A DNA stretch of 64,000 nt, taken from JAPOXR01 sp965199765. Lineage in GTDB: Bacteria > Pseudomonadota > Alphaproteobacteria > Rhodobacterales > Rhodobacteraceae. A model generated the notes under the pieces. It ran no database searches and was not told where the DNA came from. It saw nothing but the letters and a program-made list of their open reading frames with translations. Shown here in pieces: positions 1 through 8,324 of this stretch. Made by a program: the position numbers and the translations under genes. The stretch is from NCBI GenBank assembly GCA_965199765.1, contig CBDATC010000001.1, forward strand, positions 930,001 through 994,000, in the 5' to 3' direction. How positions within the stretch are numbered: the first letter of the stretch is position 1; the number at the start of each line of letters is the position of its first letter.

Positions 1-526
1 CAGGCCAAGCAAAGGAGCCGAGTCCACCCGCAATGCCGACGATGACGATCCGTTCACGCTTTTGCGGCAAACCAAAATTCAACGCGTTCAGAATCCGCCA
101 ATCACAATCATATCCCAGCTCAGCTAGTCCATTCAGTGCATGTTTGAGAGTCATTCCTCGATCGATCGCAGCAAAATTCCGGACATTCTCCAAAACAAAC
201 GCAGCGGGCATCTTAGCCCGGAGAATGCGCAGGATATCAAAGAAAAGCGTTCCCCGGCTGTCTCTCATCCCATTCATATCTCCGATGATGCTGAATGGCT
301 GACAAGGAAAACCGGCAAATAAAATATCGTGATCTGGAACCGTCACGGCTTCGATATCAGTTATATCAGATTGCGGCCACAATCCGAAATTACGCTCGTA
401 TTGCCGGCGACAAGACTCATCTATGTCACAGGCAAATGCGCATTGCAGCCCTAAATCCCGGGCTGCATAGTGAAAGCCCCCGATGCCGCAAAACAAATCT
501 GCGAACCGCAAGTTGCACGGCACCAT
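1..526 (-). CDS. DNA cytosine-C5 methyltransferase, N-terminal part (cut by left window edge)
   Basis: About 175 residues of a C5 cytosine methyltransferase are visible, read leftward off the window edge. Motif I DLFCGIGGF is at residues 10-18, the catalytic loop GFPCQPFS at 72-79 with Cys75, the ENV motif at 113-115 and motif VIII PQKRERIVIVG at 154-164. The target-recognition domain and motifs IX-X lie outside the window. The ATG at 526 is chosen because motif I normally sits near the N-terminus; no good ribosome binding site precedes it. The reading frame is unbroken as far as visible. It would methylate cytosine within a short DNA site, but the site cannot be read from this half. No restriction gene is seen on its 5' side, so it may be an orphan enzyme or have a partner beyond the edge. 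It is clearly different from the second C5 methyltransferase at 33737-34861. Confidence 0.9.
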   Translation of the reverse strand, partial: MVPCNLRFADLFCGIGGFHYAARDLGLQCAFACDIDESCRRQYERNFGLWPQSDITDIEAVTVPDHDILFAGFPCQPFSIIGDMNGMRDSRGTLFFDILRILRAKMPAAFVLENVRNFAAIDRGMTLKHALNGLAELGYDCDWRILNALNFGLPQKRERIVIVGIAGGLGSFAWP

Positions 527-1022
527 CAGGGTGTGGGGATTTGAACCAGGATTTCTCGACACGCTTGAGCTTTCATTGAAGGCCTCATCCTTGCAAAACT
601 TACGGCAGTGTCAACCGATTGAGCACCTTCCAGCCGTGTCAATCAAGCCTCCGTCGTAATTGGATTTAGTCGTCAAATTCCTAAAACCGTTCCCGTCAAA
701 TCGTTCCGCCTTCCGTAACTCTTCCAGGATTTCAGACGGATGCCATGTCACCGCCCCGTCTGCGGATCAAAACGGATGGCCCCAAGTCATGCTCCGGATC
801 CGGCCGTGAATGCCGCTTATCATCTTTCAAAGAGATCACGCGCAGCCAATTGATTGCAACGGAAACCAAGTTGATGCGCCTGCATGAACTGTGTTGAAAC
901 TTATCTGCTTGTTTATGCCGGCCCCGTTGCTATGAATAGAGAGCGCTATGCAATCTAACCTCCCGAACTCTGGTTTGGGACTGAATTTGATCATTCAAAA
1001 ATAACTGGGGGAATCCATAAAA
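527..1022. other. Intergenic stretch between the divergent methyltransferase and transporter operon
   Basis: About 500 bases with no gene I can support. It must carry the promoters of both flanking, divergently read genes, but no convincing -35/-10 pair stands out. The only local signal is a G-run (GGGGGAATCC) about 10 bases before the substrate-binding-protein start, which can serve as its ribosome binding site. A 46-codon minus-strand frame at 611-751 was considered and rejected. Confidence 0.5.
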
Positions 1023-2576
1023 ATGCTAACTAATTTGGACCTGAACAGAAGATCCTTTCTTGCCGCGACAGGAGCATTCGGCGCTTCCGCCGCGCTCATT
1101 CCTAATGTCGCAATCTCACAGGACGGATCGACGGTGATCATCAGATCATATTCCGACCTTCAGATTCTTGATCCGGCCTTCCGGCTGTCATTGCCCGAAA
1201 GCGACATTATCAGGTCGATTTTCGCACCGCTGGTCGTTGTCGCCCCTGGTGATGAATGGGGCTGGAAGCCGCTGGCGGTAGAGAACATTTCACAGCTCGA
1301 TGATCTGACAGTCTCCTTCACCCTGCGCGACAACATTTCATTCACCGACGGTTATGGTCAAATGACGGCGGAAGACGTCAAATATTCGCTCGAACGGATC
1401 GCCGATCCCGCGATGGAGAGCCCGTATGCGGGGGACTGGTCTGCTCTTAAGGAAGTCGAAGTCAAAGACCGGCTTTCGGGTCTTATCCATCTCAAGCACA
1501 AATTCGTGCCGCTGTGGACGACGACATTGCCTACAGCCGCATCATGCATCCTCTCGAAGCGGGCTATGGAAGATCTCGGCGAAACGATCAAAACAAAGCC
1601 CGTAGCCCAGTCCGGTCAGTATCTGCTTGCTGATTGGCAGCCAAAGCAAAAAACTGTCTTGCGCCGCAATCCAGACTGGGCGCACGAACCAGGTGGTTTC
1701 GAAGAAATCCATATCATCCCGATTGAAGATCCAGCGACGGCGGAACGCGGATTTGAGGCCGGCGATCTTGACTATACCTGGACCTCGGTTTCTTCTCTGC
1801 CGCGTTTGAAGCAAAATCCCCCAGCCGGCAGCATCGTTCTTGAAAAACCTTCGCTTGCCTATGTTTGGCTTGGCATCAACCAAGATGTCGCGCCATTCGA
1901 CAATCTGAATATCCGCCGCGCGGTACAGCATGCCATTGATCGGCCATCGGTCGTTGATGCGGCGTATTTTGGAGCCGCCAGCGTTGGGAACGGCATCATC
2001 GCGCCGGGCCTTCCGGGAAGCCGAACCGGTGTTACATATGACTACGATCCGGATCGGGCGCGCGAACTGCTTGAACAAGAAGGCGCAACCAATCTCAGCG
2101 TAACCCTTGATATTCTCAACCAGTCAGAGCGGCTGACAGCGGCGCAGGTCATACAGGCGAACCTCGCGGAGGTCGGCATCGACTGCCAGATCAAACAAAA
2201 TGACAGCGGGACGTTTTGGACATTGGGTTCCAAAAACGGCGATTACTGGAACAAGCTGCAGCTCGTTCTTTCCCGTTACTCAATGCAACCCGATCCAAGC
2301 TGGGCTACGGTCTGGTTTACCCCAGAGCAAGTCGGAGTCTGGAACTGGGAGCGATTCAATAACGCAGAATACAAAATGCTCCACGACCAAGCTCTCCAAG
2401 AAAGCGATTTCGCCAAGCGGGATGCAATGTACAAACGCATGCAAGAGCTCATGGACGAAAGCGGCTGCTATGTGTTCCTCACTCACGAAGTTGTTGGCGC
2501 AATTCACAGCGATACAATCGTTCCTGGCCTAAAGCCGAACGGCGAGTCACTGCTGCCTGAATTCAAGCCAGCCTGA
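1023..2576 (+). CDS. ABC transporter substrate-binding protein, DppA/OppA family (SBP_bac_5), Tat-exported
   Basis: This 517-residue protein is the periplasmic receptor of the Dpp/Opp-type transporter encoded just downstream. The N-terminus carries a twin-arginine signal: NRRSFLA at residues 8-14 followed by a small hydrophobic stretch ending near AISQ, so export in folded form through Tat is predicted. The body has the family layout, including an early segment with EDVKYSLERI (residues about 118-127), the conserved segment NLNIRRAVQHAIDR near residues 295-308, and a C-terminal lobe. Length is normal for the family. Family members bind peptides, but relatives also bind sugars, opines, nickel and other compounds, so the ligand is not fixed by sequence. 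It is the first gene of an operon that ends with three hydrolases, which suggests a hydrolysable substrate such as a peptide, amide or ester. Confidence 0.93.
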   Translation: MLTNLDLNRRSFLAATGAFGASAALIPNVAISQDGSTVIIRSYSDLQILDPAFRLSLPESDIIRSIFAPLVVVAPGDEWGWKPLAVENISQLDDLTVSFTLRDNISFTDGYGQMTAEDVKYSLERIADPAMESPYAGDWSALKEVEVKDRLSGLIHLKHKFVPLWTTTLPTAASCILSKRAMEDLGETIKTKPVAQSGQYLLADWQPKQKTVLRRNPDWAHEPGGFEEIHIIPIEDPATAERGFEAGDLDYTWTSVSSLPRLKQNPPAGSIVLEKPSLAYVWLGINQDVAPFDNLNIRRAVQHAIDRPSVVDAAYFGAASVGNGIIAPGLPGSRTGVTYDYDPDRARELLEQEGATNLSVTLDILNQSERLTAAQVIQANLAEVGIDCQIKQNDSGTFWTLGSKNGDYWNKLQLVLSRYSMQPDPSWATVWFTPEQVGVWNWERFNNAEYKMLHDQALQESDFAKRDAMYKRMQELMDESGCYVFLTHEVVGAIHSDTIVPGLKPNGESLLPEFKPA

Positions 2577-2617
2577 AAAACTTTGGACGGTTTTCCCAGC
2601 ACAACCGTCCAGCCGCC

Positions 2618-3562
2618 ATGCTCAGATACTTCCTAAATCGGGTTCTGCTTTCGGTCGCGATCGTCTCGGCCGCTTTATTCCTGCTTTTCTCAATGATCTA
2701 CCTGATTCCTGGAGATCCGGCGGCAGTGGCATTGGGTCCTCGGGCAACCGAAGCCATGCGCGAAGCGCTGCGCGCGAAAATGGGGTTAGACGAACCGGTC
2801 TGGGTGCAGTTCTGGAACTTTTACAGTAATGCGTGGATGGGAGATCTCGGCAACGAGGTGCTGTCAAATCGCCCCGTTGCCGCGGTAGTCGGAGAGCAGC
2901 TTCCACACACGCTTGCGCTGATAGCCGGTGGAATGGTCTGGTCTGTCGCACTGGGAATTCCTCTCGGCTGCATTGCCGCTGTCCGGCGCGGCGGGATCGT
3001 GGATCGCGTCATCGGTGTTCTTTCCGTCGCAGTCATCGCTGTTCCTTCATTCGTAGTCGCAATCTACGCCCTGCTTGTTTTCGCGGTCTATTTGCGCTGG
3101 CTGCCAGCAATCGGCGCCGGAGACCCCGGTGATCTCGTCGACCAGCTAACCCATTTGATACTGCCCAGCCTCGCCGTCGGCATCGGCTGGATCGGGTATA
3201 TCGGACGACTGGTGCGGGCTTCCATGCTTGAGGTGCTCGAAGCCCAGCACATCCGCACAGCCCGGGCGTTCGGCTTGCCGGATCGCCAAATCACATATCG
3301 CTATGCACTGACCATTGCGATTCTGCCAACTGTCACTCTGCTGGGTGTCGGAATCGGACAGATGCTGTCATCGGCGGTCTTCGCTGAAATCGTGTTTGCC
3401 CGGCCAGGTGTTGGCAAATTAGTTTACGATGCGATTTTGACCCGAAACTATCCTCTGGTGACCGGTGCTGTTCTGGTGACCACGGTGCTGTTCGTTTTGA
3501 TTAATTTACTGGCCGACCTTGTGGTCGGAGCATTGGATCCCCGTGTCAGAAGCCGTTTATGA
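2618..3562 (+). CDS. ABC transporter permease, DppB/OppB type
   Basis: A 314-residue inner-membrane permease with about six hydrophobic segments. The N-terminal MLRYFLNRVLLSVAIVSA and the periplasmic segment with MGLDEPVWVQFWNF are typical of DppB-type permeases. The cytoplasmic EAA-like loop that contacts the ATPases is visible around residues 200-222 (core MLEVLEAQHIRTARAFGLP). It pairs with the second permease, whose start lies inside the end of this gene. The start is the ATG at 2618, 41 bases after the binding-protein stop. It is the second gene of the transport-and-hydrolysis operon. Confidence 0.95.
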   Translation: MLRYFLNRVLLSVAIVSAALFLLFSMIYLIPGDPAAVALGPRATEAMREALRAKMGLDEPVWVQFWNFYSNAWMGDLGNEVLSNRPVAAVVGEQLPHTLALIAGGMVWSVALGIPLGCIAAVRRGGIVDRVIGVLSVAVIAVPSFVVAIYALLVFAVYLRWLPAIGAGDPGDLVDQLTHLILPSLAVGIGWIGYIGRLVRASMLEVLEAQHIRTARAFGLPDRQITYRYALTIAILPTVTLLGVGIGQMLSSAVFAEIVFARPGVGKLVYDAILTRNYPLVTGAVLVTTVLFVLINLLADLVVGALDPRVRSRL

Positions 3563-4397
3563 TATCCTGCGTTCTGTGCGGCGAATTCTCGCTGAACCGC
3601 TGGGCCTACTCGGTGTCGGCTTGGTTGTCATGATGGTCGGAAGCGCGATTCTCGCCGATTTTCTAACAGGTTTCGAGCCCAGCAGAATTTCTCCGCGCGA
3701 CAGGTTTCTCGGCCCCTCTCTGGTTCATCTCATGGGCACCGATCAGCTTGGCCGGGACCTGTTTTCCCGCGTGCTGCATGGCGGTCGGATCGCATTATCA
3801 GTCGCCCTCTTTTCCACAGCGGCGTCGCTGACTATCGGAATCATGCTTGGCTTGATAGCCGGTTTTGGCCCCCAATGGCTCGACAATCTGCTGATCCTTC
3901 TCTTCGATGCGCTCAAGAGCTTTCCGACGGTTATGCTGGCGCTGGCTCTTGTTACACTGTTTGGACCATCCCTGACTTCGGTAGTTATCGTGGTGATCCT
4001 AGTCAACGTACCGGGCTATGCCCGCATTATTCGAACAAAAACACTGGCTCTTCGGTCTGCAGAATTCGTGGCCGCAGCTGAAAGCATGGGGGCTTCCACC
4101 GCCCGGATATTGCGGGTGCACGTTTTGCCGAATGTCATGGGACCGCTGCTGATCCTTGCATCCATGGATATACCGGTCGTGATCGCGATCGAGGCGGGCA
4201 TGAGTTTTCTTGGGCTGGGCGCGCGTCCTCCGACTCCCAGTTGGGGCACAATTCTGAATGATGGATTCACTGCCATTCGGGACACGCCTTGGATCGCTAT
4301 TGCCGGCGGTGTTCCGATAATCCTGACAACACTTGGTTTCACCTTTCTCGGCGAAACACTGCGCGATGTGTTCGACCCGCGGCTGAAACTGCGCTGA
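3543..4397 (+). CDS. ABC transporter permease, DppC/OppC type
   Basis: The second permease of the peptide-type transporter, 284 residues if started at the GTG at 3543. It has an N-terminal transmembrane helix, the segment LMGTDQLGRDLFSRVLHGGR that is characteristic of DppC proteins, and an EAA loop (AAAESMGASTARILRVHVLP) near residues 178-197. The GTG start overlaps the end of the DppB gene by 20 bases; an in-frame TTG at 3519 is an alternative that would add eight residues. The stop TGA shares its last base with the ATG of the next ATPase gene, so translation is probably coupled. It forms the channel together with the DppB-type partner. Confidence 0.94.
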   Translation: MSEAVYDILRSVRRILAEPLGLLGVGLVVMMVGSAILADFLTGFEPSRISPRDRFLGPSLVHLMGTDQLGRDLFSRVLHGGRIALSVALFSTAASLTIGIMLGLIAGFGPQWLDNLLILLFDALKSFPTVMLALALVTLFGPSLTSVVIVVILVNVPGYARIIRTKTLALRSAEFVAAAESMGASTARILRVHVLPNVMGPLLILASMDIPVVIAIEAGMSFLGLGARPPTPSWGTILNDGFTAIRDTPWIAIAGGVPIILTTLGFTFLGETLRDVFDPRLKLR

Positions 4398-5353
4398 TGG
4401 CCATGCTCTCCGTCAAAGAACTCAACGTATCCTTCGCAACAGAAAGGGGCCGGTTGTTTGCCCTCCGCGATGTATCGTTTGATGTCAATGAGAAACGAAT
4501 TGTTGGAATCGTCGGTGAATCCGGCTGTGGAAAGTCGACGCTTATCAATGCGATTCTCGGTCTTCTGACCGATAACGGCAGCATAGATGGCGGGCAGATA
4601 ATTTTTCAAGGCAGAGACCTTCTTCAGTTATCTCACAAGCAGATGCAGGAATTGCGGGGTCCGAAGATCGCAACGGTGTTTCAAGACCCGATGAGTTCGC
4701 TCAATCCAGTGATTTCAATCGGCAAGCAAATGCAACACATCCAATATCGATCTTCGGAAAACCGTGCGCAAAAAAAAGCGAGAGCAGCTGAAATGTTGAA
4801 GCGGGTCAGAATTCCCGACCCGGTGGACGCATTAAAGCGATTTCCGCATGAATTCTCGGGTGGGATGAAACAGCGCATTGCTATCGCGATGGCGCTGCTG
4901 ATGGAACCCGCGCTCTTGATTGCCGATGAACCGACAACGGCATTGGATGCAACGCTCGAAGTTGCGACCATGGACCTGCTCCGAGACCTGCAGGAGCAGA
5001 TTGGCTGCTCTGTTCTGTTCATTTCACACCATCTCGGCGTCGTCGCCGAACTCTGCGACGATGTTGTTGTCATGTATTCAGGCGAGGTGGTTGAACGCGG
5101 AACCGCCAGGCGGCTGTTCCTCGACAGTCGGCACCCTTATACCGAAAGACTGCTGGATTGCGACCCGGCGCGCCAATCCGGGATCTCCAGACACCTGCCT
5201 ACCATTCCCGGTGAAATCCCAGATCTTTCAATCCGCCATACCGGCTGCATTTTTGCCCCGAGGTGTCACCGCCGCGAGGAAATCTGTGCGACCGCCCCTT
5301 CGGAAACACTTAGGAATGGGCATTTGGTGCGGTGTCATTTGGCCAAAGCATGA
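4397..5353 (+). CDS. ABC transporter ATP-binding protein, DppD/OppD type
   Basis: A 318-residue ATPase of the oligopeptide class. Walker A GESGCGKS is at residues 40-47, followed by the Q-loop VFQDPMSSLNP, the signature FSGGMKQR, and Walker B LLIADEPTTALD. The C-terminal tail carries the oligopeptide-transporter extension with clustered cysteines (TGCIFAPRCHRREEICATAP). The ATG at 4397 overlaps the DppC stop as TGATG. An upstream in-frame ATG at 4289 lies inside DppC and is rejected. It should form a heterodimer with the next ATPase and drive the two permeases. Confidence 0.95.
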   Translation: MAMLSVKELNVSFATERGRLFALRDVSFDVNEKRIVGIVGESGCGKSTLINAILGLLTDNGSIDGGQIIFQGRDLLQLSHKQMQELRGPKIATVFQDPMSSLNPVISIGKQMQHIQYRSSENRAQKKARAAEMLKRVRIPDPVDALKRFPHEFSGGMKQRIAIAMALLMEPALLIADEPTTALDATLEVATMDLLRDLQEQIGCSVLFISHHLGVVAELCDDVVVMYSGEVVERGTARRLFLDSRHPYTERLLDCDPARQSGISRHLPTIPGEIPDLSIRHTGCIFAPRCHRREEICATAPSETLRNGHLVRCHLAKA

Positions 5354-6324
5354 TGCTTTCAGTCAGCGGTCTGCAGGTGAGCTTTAATATCGGACCGTTT
5401 TACCGTCGTAAAACGATTCTTGGGGTGGCGGGGGTGAGTTTCGACATCGCAGAAGGTGAAACCTTTGCGCTGGTCGGCGAGAGCGGTTCCGGAAAGACCA
5501 CACTCGCACGGTCTATCAATGGGCTGCAGCCTAAGTCTGCTGGGCAGGTTATTTTTGAAGGCCAAAGTTTTGATGACCTTTCAGCAGCAGAAATGAAACA
5601 CACCCGAAAGCGTATTTCGATGATCTTTCAGGATCCGGTCGGCTCTCTTTCGCCAAGAATGAAAGTCGGCGCTTTGGTTTCCGAACCATTCCGAATCCAC
5701 GGAATTGAAGCGAATCTTAAAGAAGAAGCCGAACGTCTTTTGGGGCTCGTCGGACTGTCGATGGATTTTGCCGACCGCTATCCGCACCAGCTTTCGGGCG
5801 GACAAGCCCGGCGCGTCGGCGTCGCGCGGTCAATCGCCTTAAACCCTGTGCTGATCATCGCTGATGAGCCAACGGCAGGGCTTGATGTTTCGGTTCAAGG
5901 CGGAATTCTCAACCTTCTGAAGGAACTGAAAGAACAACTGGGGCTTTCTCTGATCATCATCACTCACAACCTGCACATTGTGAGGCATGTCGCGGATCGC
6001 ATGGCGGTCATGTATCTGGGGAGGTTTGTGGAAACCGGCAGAACCAAAGAGATCTTCTCATCGCCCGCCCACCCTTACACGGCCGCGCTCCTCAGCGCGA
6101 ACCCAGAACCCGATCCCGACAAGCCGCGCAATCGTATTTCGCTAAAGGCGGAAGTCCCTTCGCTGATGGCGAGACCGGCAGGCTGTGAATTTCACACACG
6201 CTGTCCGTGGGTCAAAGATCGATGCCGGGTGGAATCGCCGGTCAAGCGATCAACCATGCAGACAGTCGCCTGCCACTTTCCGCTAACCGGACCAATGCCG
6301 CCCACCGAGGAGTGCCATTCATGA
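5350..6324 (+). CDS. ABC transporter ATP-binding protein, DppF/OppF type
   Basis: The second ATPase, 325 residues. Walker A GESGSGKTTL lies near residues 45-54, the Q-loop is IFQDPVGSLSP, the signature LSGGQARR, Walker B LIIADEPTAGLD, and the C-terminal oligopeptide extension has CEFHTRCPWVKDRC. It starts at one of two adjacent ATGs (5350 or 5353) that overlap the DppD stop, another sign of coupled translation. The stop overlaps the next start as ATGA. With the preceding four genes it completes a five-part importer. Confidence 0.95.
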   Translation: MMLSVSGLQVSFNIGPFYRRKTILGVAGVSFDIAEGETFALVGESGSGKTTLARSINGLQPKSAGQVIFEGQSFDDLSAAEMKHTRKRISMIFQDPVGSLSPRMKVGALVSEPFRIHGIEANLKEEAERLLGLVGLSMDFADRYPHQLSGGQARRVGVARSIALNPVLIIADEPTAGLDVSVQGGILNLLKELKEQLGLSLIIITHNLHIVRHVADRMAVMYLGRFVETGRTKEIFSSPAHPYTAALLSANPEPDPDKPRNRISLKAEVPSLMARPAGCEFHTRCPWVKDRCRVESPVKRSTMQTVACHFPLTGPMPPTEECHS

Positions 6325-8324
6325 TTGAAGTGCATGAAACCGTCTGGATTCCAATGCCTGACGGCATAAATTTAGCCGCTCGCCTGTGGCTGCCAACGAC
6401 CGCTCTGCAGTCTCCGGTTCCGGCGATTTTGGAATACATTCCTTACCGGAGACGTGACCGCACACGCATGCGGGACGAATCCATGCACCCGCATTTCGCC
6501 GAAGCTGGTTATGCCTCAATTCGTGTGGATATGCGCGGAAGCGGCGACAGCGATGGTGTGATGCTTGACGAATATACGCAAATTGAGATCGAAGACGGCG
6601 CCAGTATCATCGGATGGATCGCCGCACAGCAATGGTGCGACGGCAATGTCGGAATGTTCGGCAAGTCCTGGGGCGCATACAGCTCCTTCCAGGTCGCAGC
6701 TCTTAAACCGCCTGCTCTCAAAGCGATCGCGCCGGTCATGGGAACGGATGATCGATGGCTTGAAGACGTGCATTATTATGGAGGTGTTTTAGCCGGCGAT
6801 AATTTCTGGTGGGGATCATGCATGCAATTGATTAACGCCTATCCACCTGATCCGGCAATCGTCGGCAAACGCTGGCGCACAATGTGGAGGCAACGGCTTG
6901 ACGCGATGAGTTTCTGGCCGGCGCAGTGGCTTGAACACCAGACACATGACGAAACCTGGCGGCGGGGATCCATTTCGGAAAATTACGATGACGTTGAAAT
7001 TCCGGTCTACTTTTTCGGCGGCTGGGCTGACCTGTTTCGCGATACGCCATTCAGAATCGCCGAATACCTTGGCGCGGAAACCAAGATTGTCATGGGACCC
7101 TGGGCTCATCTTTATCCGCATGAAGCCATTCCCGATCCGAAGATCGATTTTTTGAATGAACTCACAAGGTTCTGGGATCATCACTTAAAGGGCGAAGACA
7201 CCGGGATCATGAATGAACCGCGCTTTCGCTTTTTTCTGCAAGATTCCACACCGCCGAGCGCGACACAAAAATATCGATCGGGCATTTGGTTCGAAGAATC
7301 CGTTTGGCCTTCATCAAAATTAAGTCCGCAGAGACTGTATTTGAATGAGAGCGGCCTTGATTTCGAGCCGCGGAATGGACCTGACCTCAGCGTCTGTTCA
7401 CCGCAGACTTTTGGCTCCGCAGGCGGTGACATGGGTTCGTTTGCGATTCCCGGCGACATGCCCACTGACTGCCGCATTGATGCCGCTGGCGCTTTGATGT
7501 TTCGTGGTTCACCTATCGAAACGCCGATCCATATACTCGGCCAGCCAACCCTTTCTCTGGCGGTTAAAGCGGATAAACCACAAGCATTCGTTGTCGTTCT
7601 CTTGGTGGATGAAGCTCCTGAAGGTGCACAAACTCTGATCAGCCGTGGTTTCTGCAACCTGACTCACCGACAATCCGACACACATCCCACTCCGGTGGTT
7701 CCCGGAGAACAAATGCATGTGCGGGTTCCACTGCATGGAATTGGCTATCGCTTGGCCAAGGGACACCGCCTGATGGTGCAGATTGCATCGACCTATTGGC
7801 CGATTCTTTGGCCATCTCCTGAACCGGTGACACTGTCTATTGCAACCGGCCAATCCGCCATCACATTACCAATTCTAACTTCTGTTCAGGAAGCGACGCG
7901 CAGACTGGAAGCTCCGGCTGCGCCATCCAAACGGCCCGCGGAACGACAGGTCAGGGCCGGTTCAATGGAGAGATCGCTGAAAGTTGACTTGACGACCGGG
8001 GTCCACAATGCCCGGTTCTTTTTGGATGGAGGCGTATTCGGTCCGGCTGGCGAAGTCCTGCTTGAAGAAACCGGGACCGTCATGGGACATAAAACCGACC
8101 GAAACTACTCGATTCATCCATCAGATCCCCTGAGCGCGCAAGCAAGCATGACACAGGAAGCGCACTTGACGAGGGATGACTGGCACATTCGAATTGAAAC
8201 AACATCCAAGATGAAGGCCACCAAGGACAAATTCCACCTCTCTGCGTCCACAACCTGTTGGGATGGTGAAACACAATTTCACTCCGTTGAATGGAACCAT
8301 GAATTCGAAAGGAATGGCGTATGA
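6321..8324 (+). CDS. CocE/NonD family serine hydrolase (first of two tandem copies)
   Basis: A 667-residue alpha/beta hydrolase of the CocE/NonD (X-Pro dipeptidyl-peptidase S15-like) family. The nucleophile is Ser116 in MFGKSWGAYS, the likely acid is Asp237 in GGWADLF and the base is His263 in GPWAHLYPH. Tyr42 in EYIPYRRRD matches the oxyanion tyrosine of cocaine esterase. The C-terminal half is the beta-sandwich domain usual for this family. Family members cleave esters or the peptide bond of N-acylated or proline-containing substrates. No signal peptide is seen, so it should act in the cytoplasm on imported substrate. It starts at the ATG at 6321, overlapping the DppF stop as ATGA, with a GAGGAG ribosome binding site upstream. 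Its neighbour at 8321 is a paralogue. Confidence 0.9.
   Translation: MIEVHETVWIPMPDGINLAARLWLPTTALQSPVPAILEYIPYRRRDRTRMRDESMHPHFAEAGYASIRVDMRGSGDSDGVMLDEYTQIEIEDGASIIGWIAAQQWCDGNVGMFGKSWGAYSSFQVAALKPPALKAIAPVMGTDDRWLEDVHYYGGVLAGDNFWWGSCMQLINAYPPDPAIVGKRWRTMWRQRLDAMSFWPAQWLEHQTHDETWRRGSISENYDDVEIPVYFFGGWADLFRDTPFRIAEYLGAETKIVMGPWAHLYPHEAIPDPKIDFLNELTRFWDHHLKGEDTGIMNEPRFRFFLQDSTPPSATQKYRSGIWFEESVWPSSKLSPQRLYLNESGLDFEPRNGPDLSVCSPQTFGSAGGDMGSFAIPGDMPTDCRIDAAGALMFRGSPIETPIHILGQPTLSLAVKADKPQAFVVVLLVDEAPEGAQTLISRGFCNLTHRQSDTHPTPVVPGEQMHVRVPLHGIGYRLAKGHRLMVQIASTYWPILWPSPEPVTLSIATGQSAITLPILTSVQEATRRLEAPAAPSKRPAERQVRAGSMERSLKVDLTTGVHNARFFLDGGVFGPAGEVLLEETGTVMGHKTDRNYSIHPSDPLSAQASMTQEAHLTRDDWHIRIETTSKMKATKDKFHLSASTTCWDGETQFHSVEWNHEFERNGV

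Noticed and set aside
538..560. A tRNA T-arm-like string (GGTTCAAATCC on the minus strand) just upstream of the left methyltransferase
   Set aside because: The outer pairs of the T-stem do not match, and no acceptor stem, anticodon arm or CCA end can be built around it.
611..751. 46-codon minus-strand frame (VTWHPSEILEELRKAE...) upstream of the left methyltransferase, looking a little like a Ner-type regulator
   Set aside because: The likeness covers about ten residues only, and the rest does not continue the motif; no ribosome binding site.
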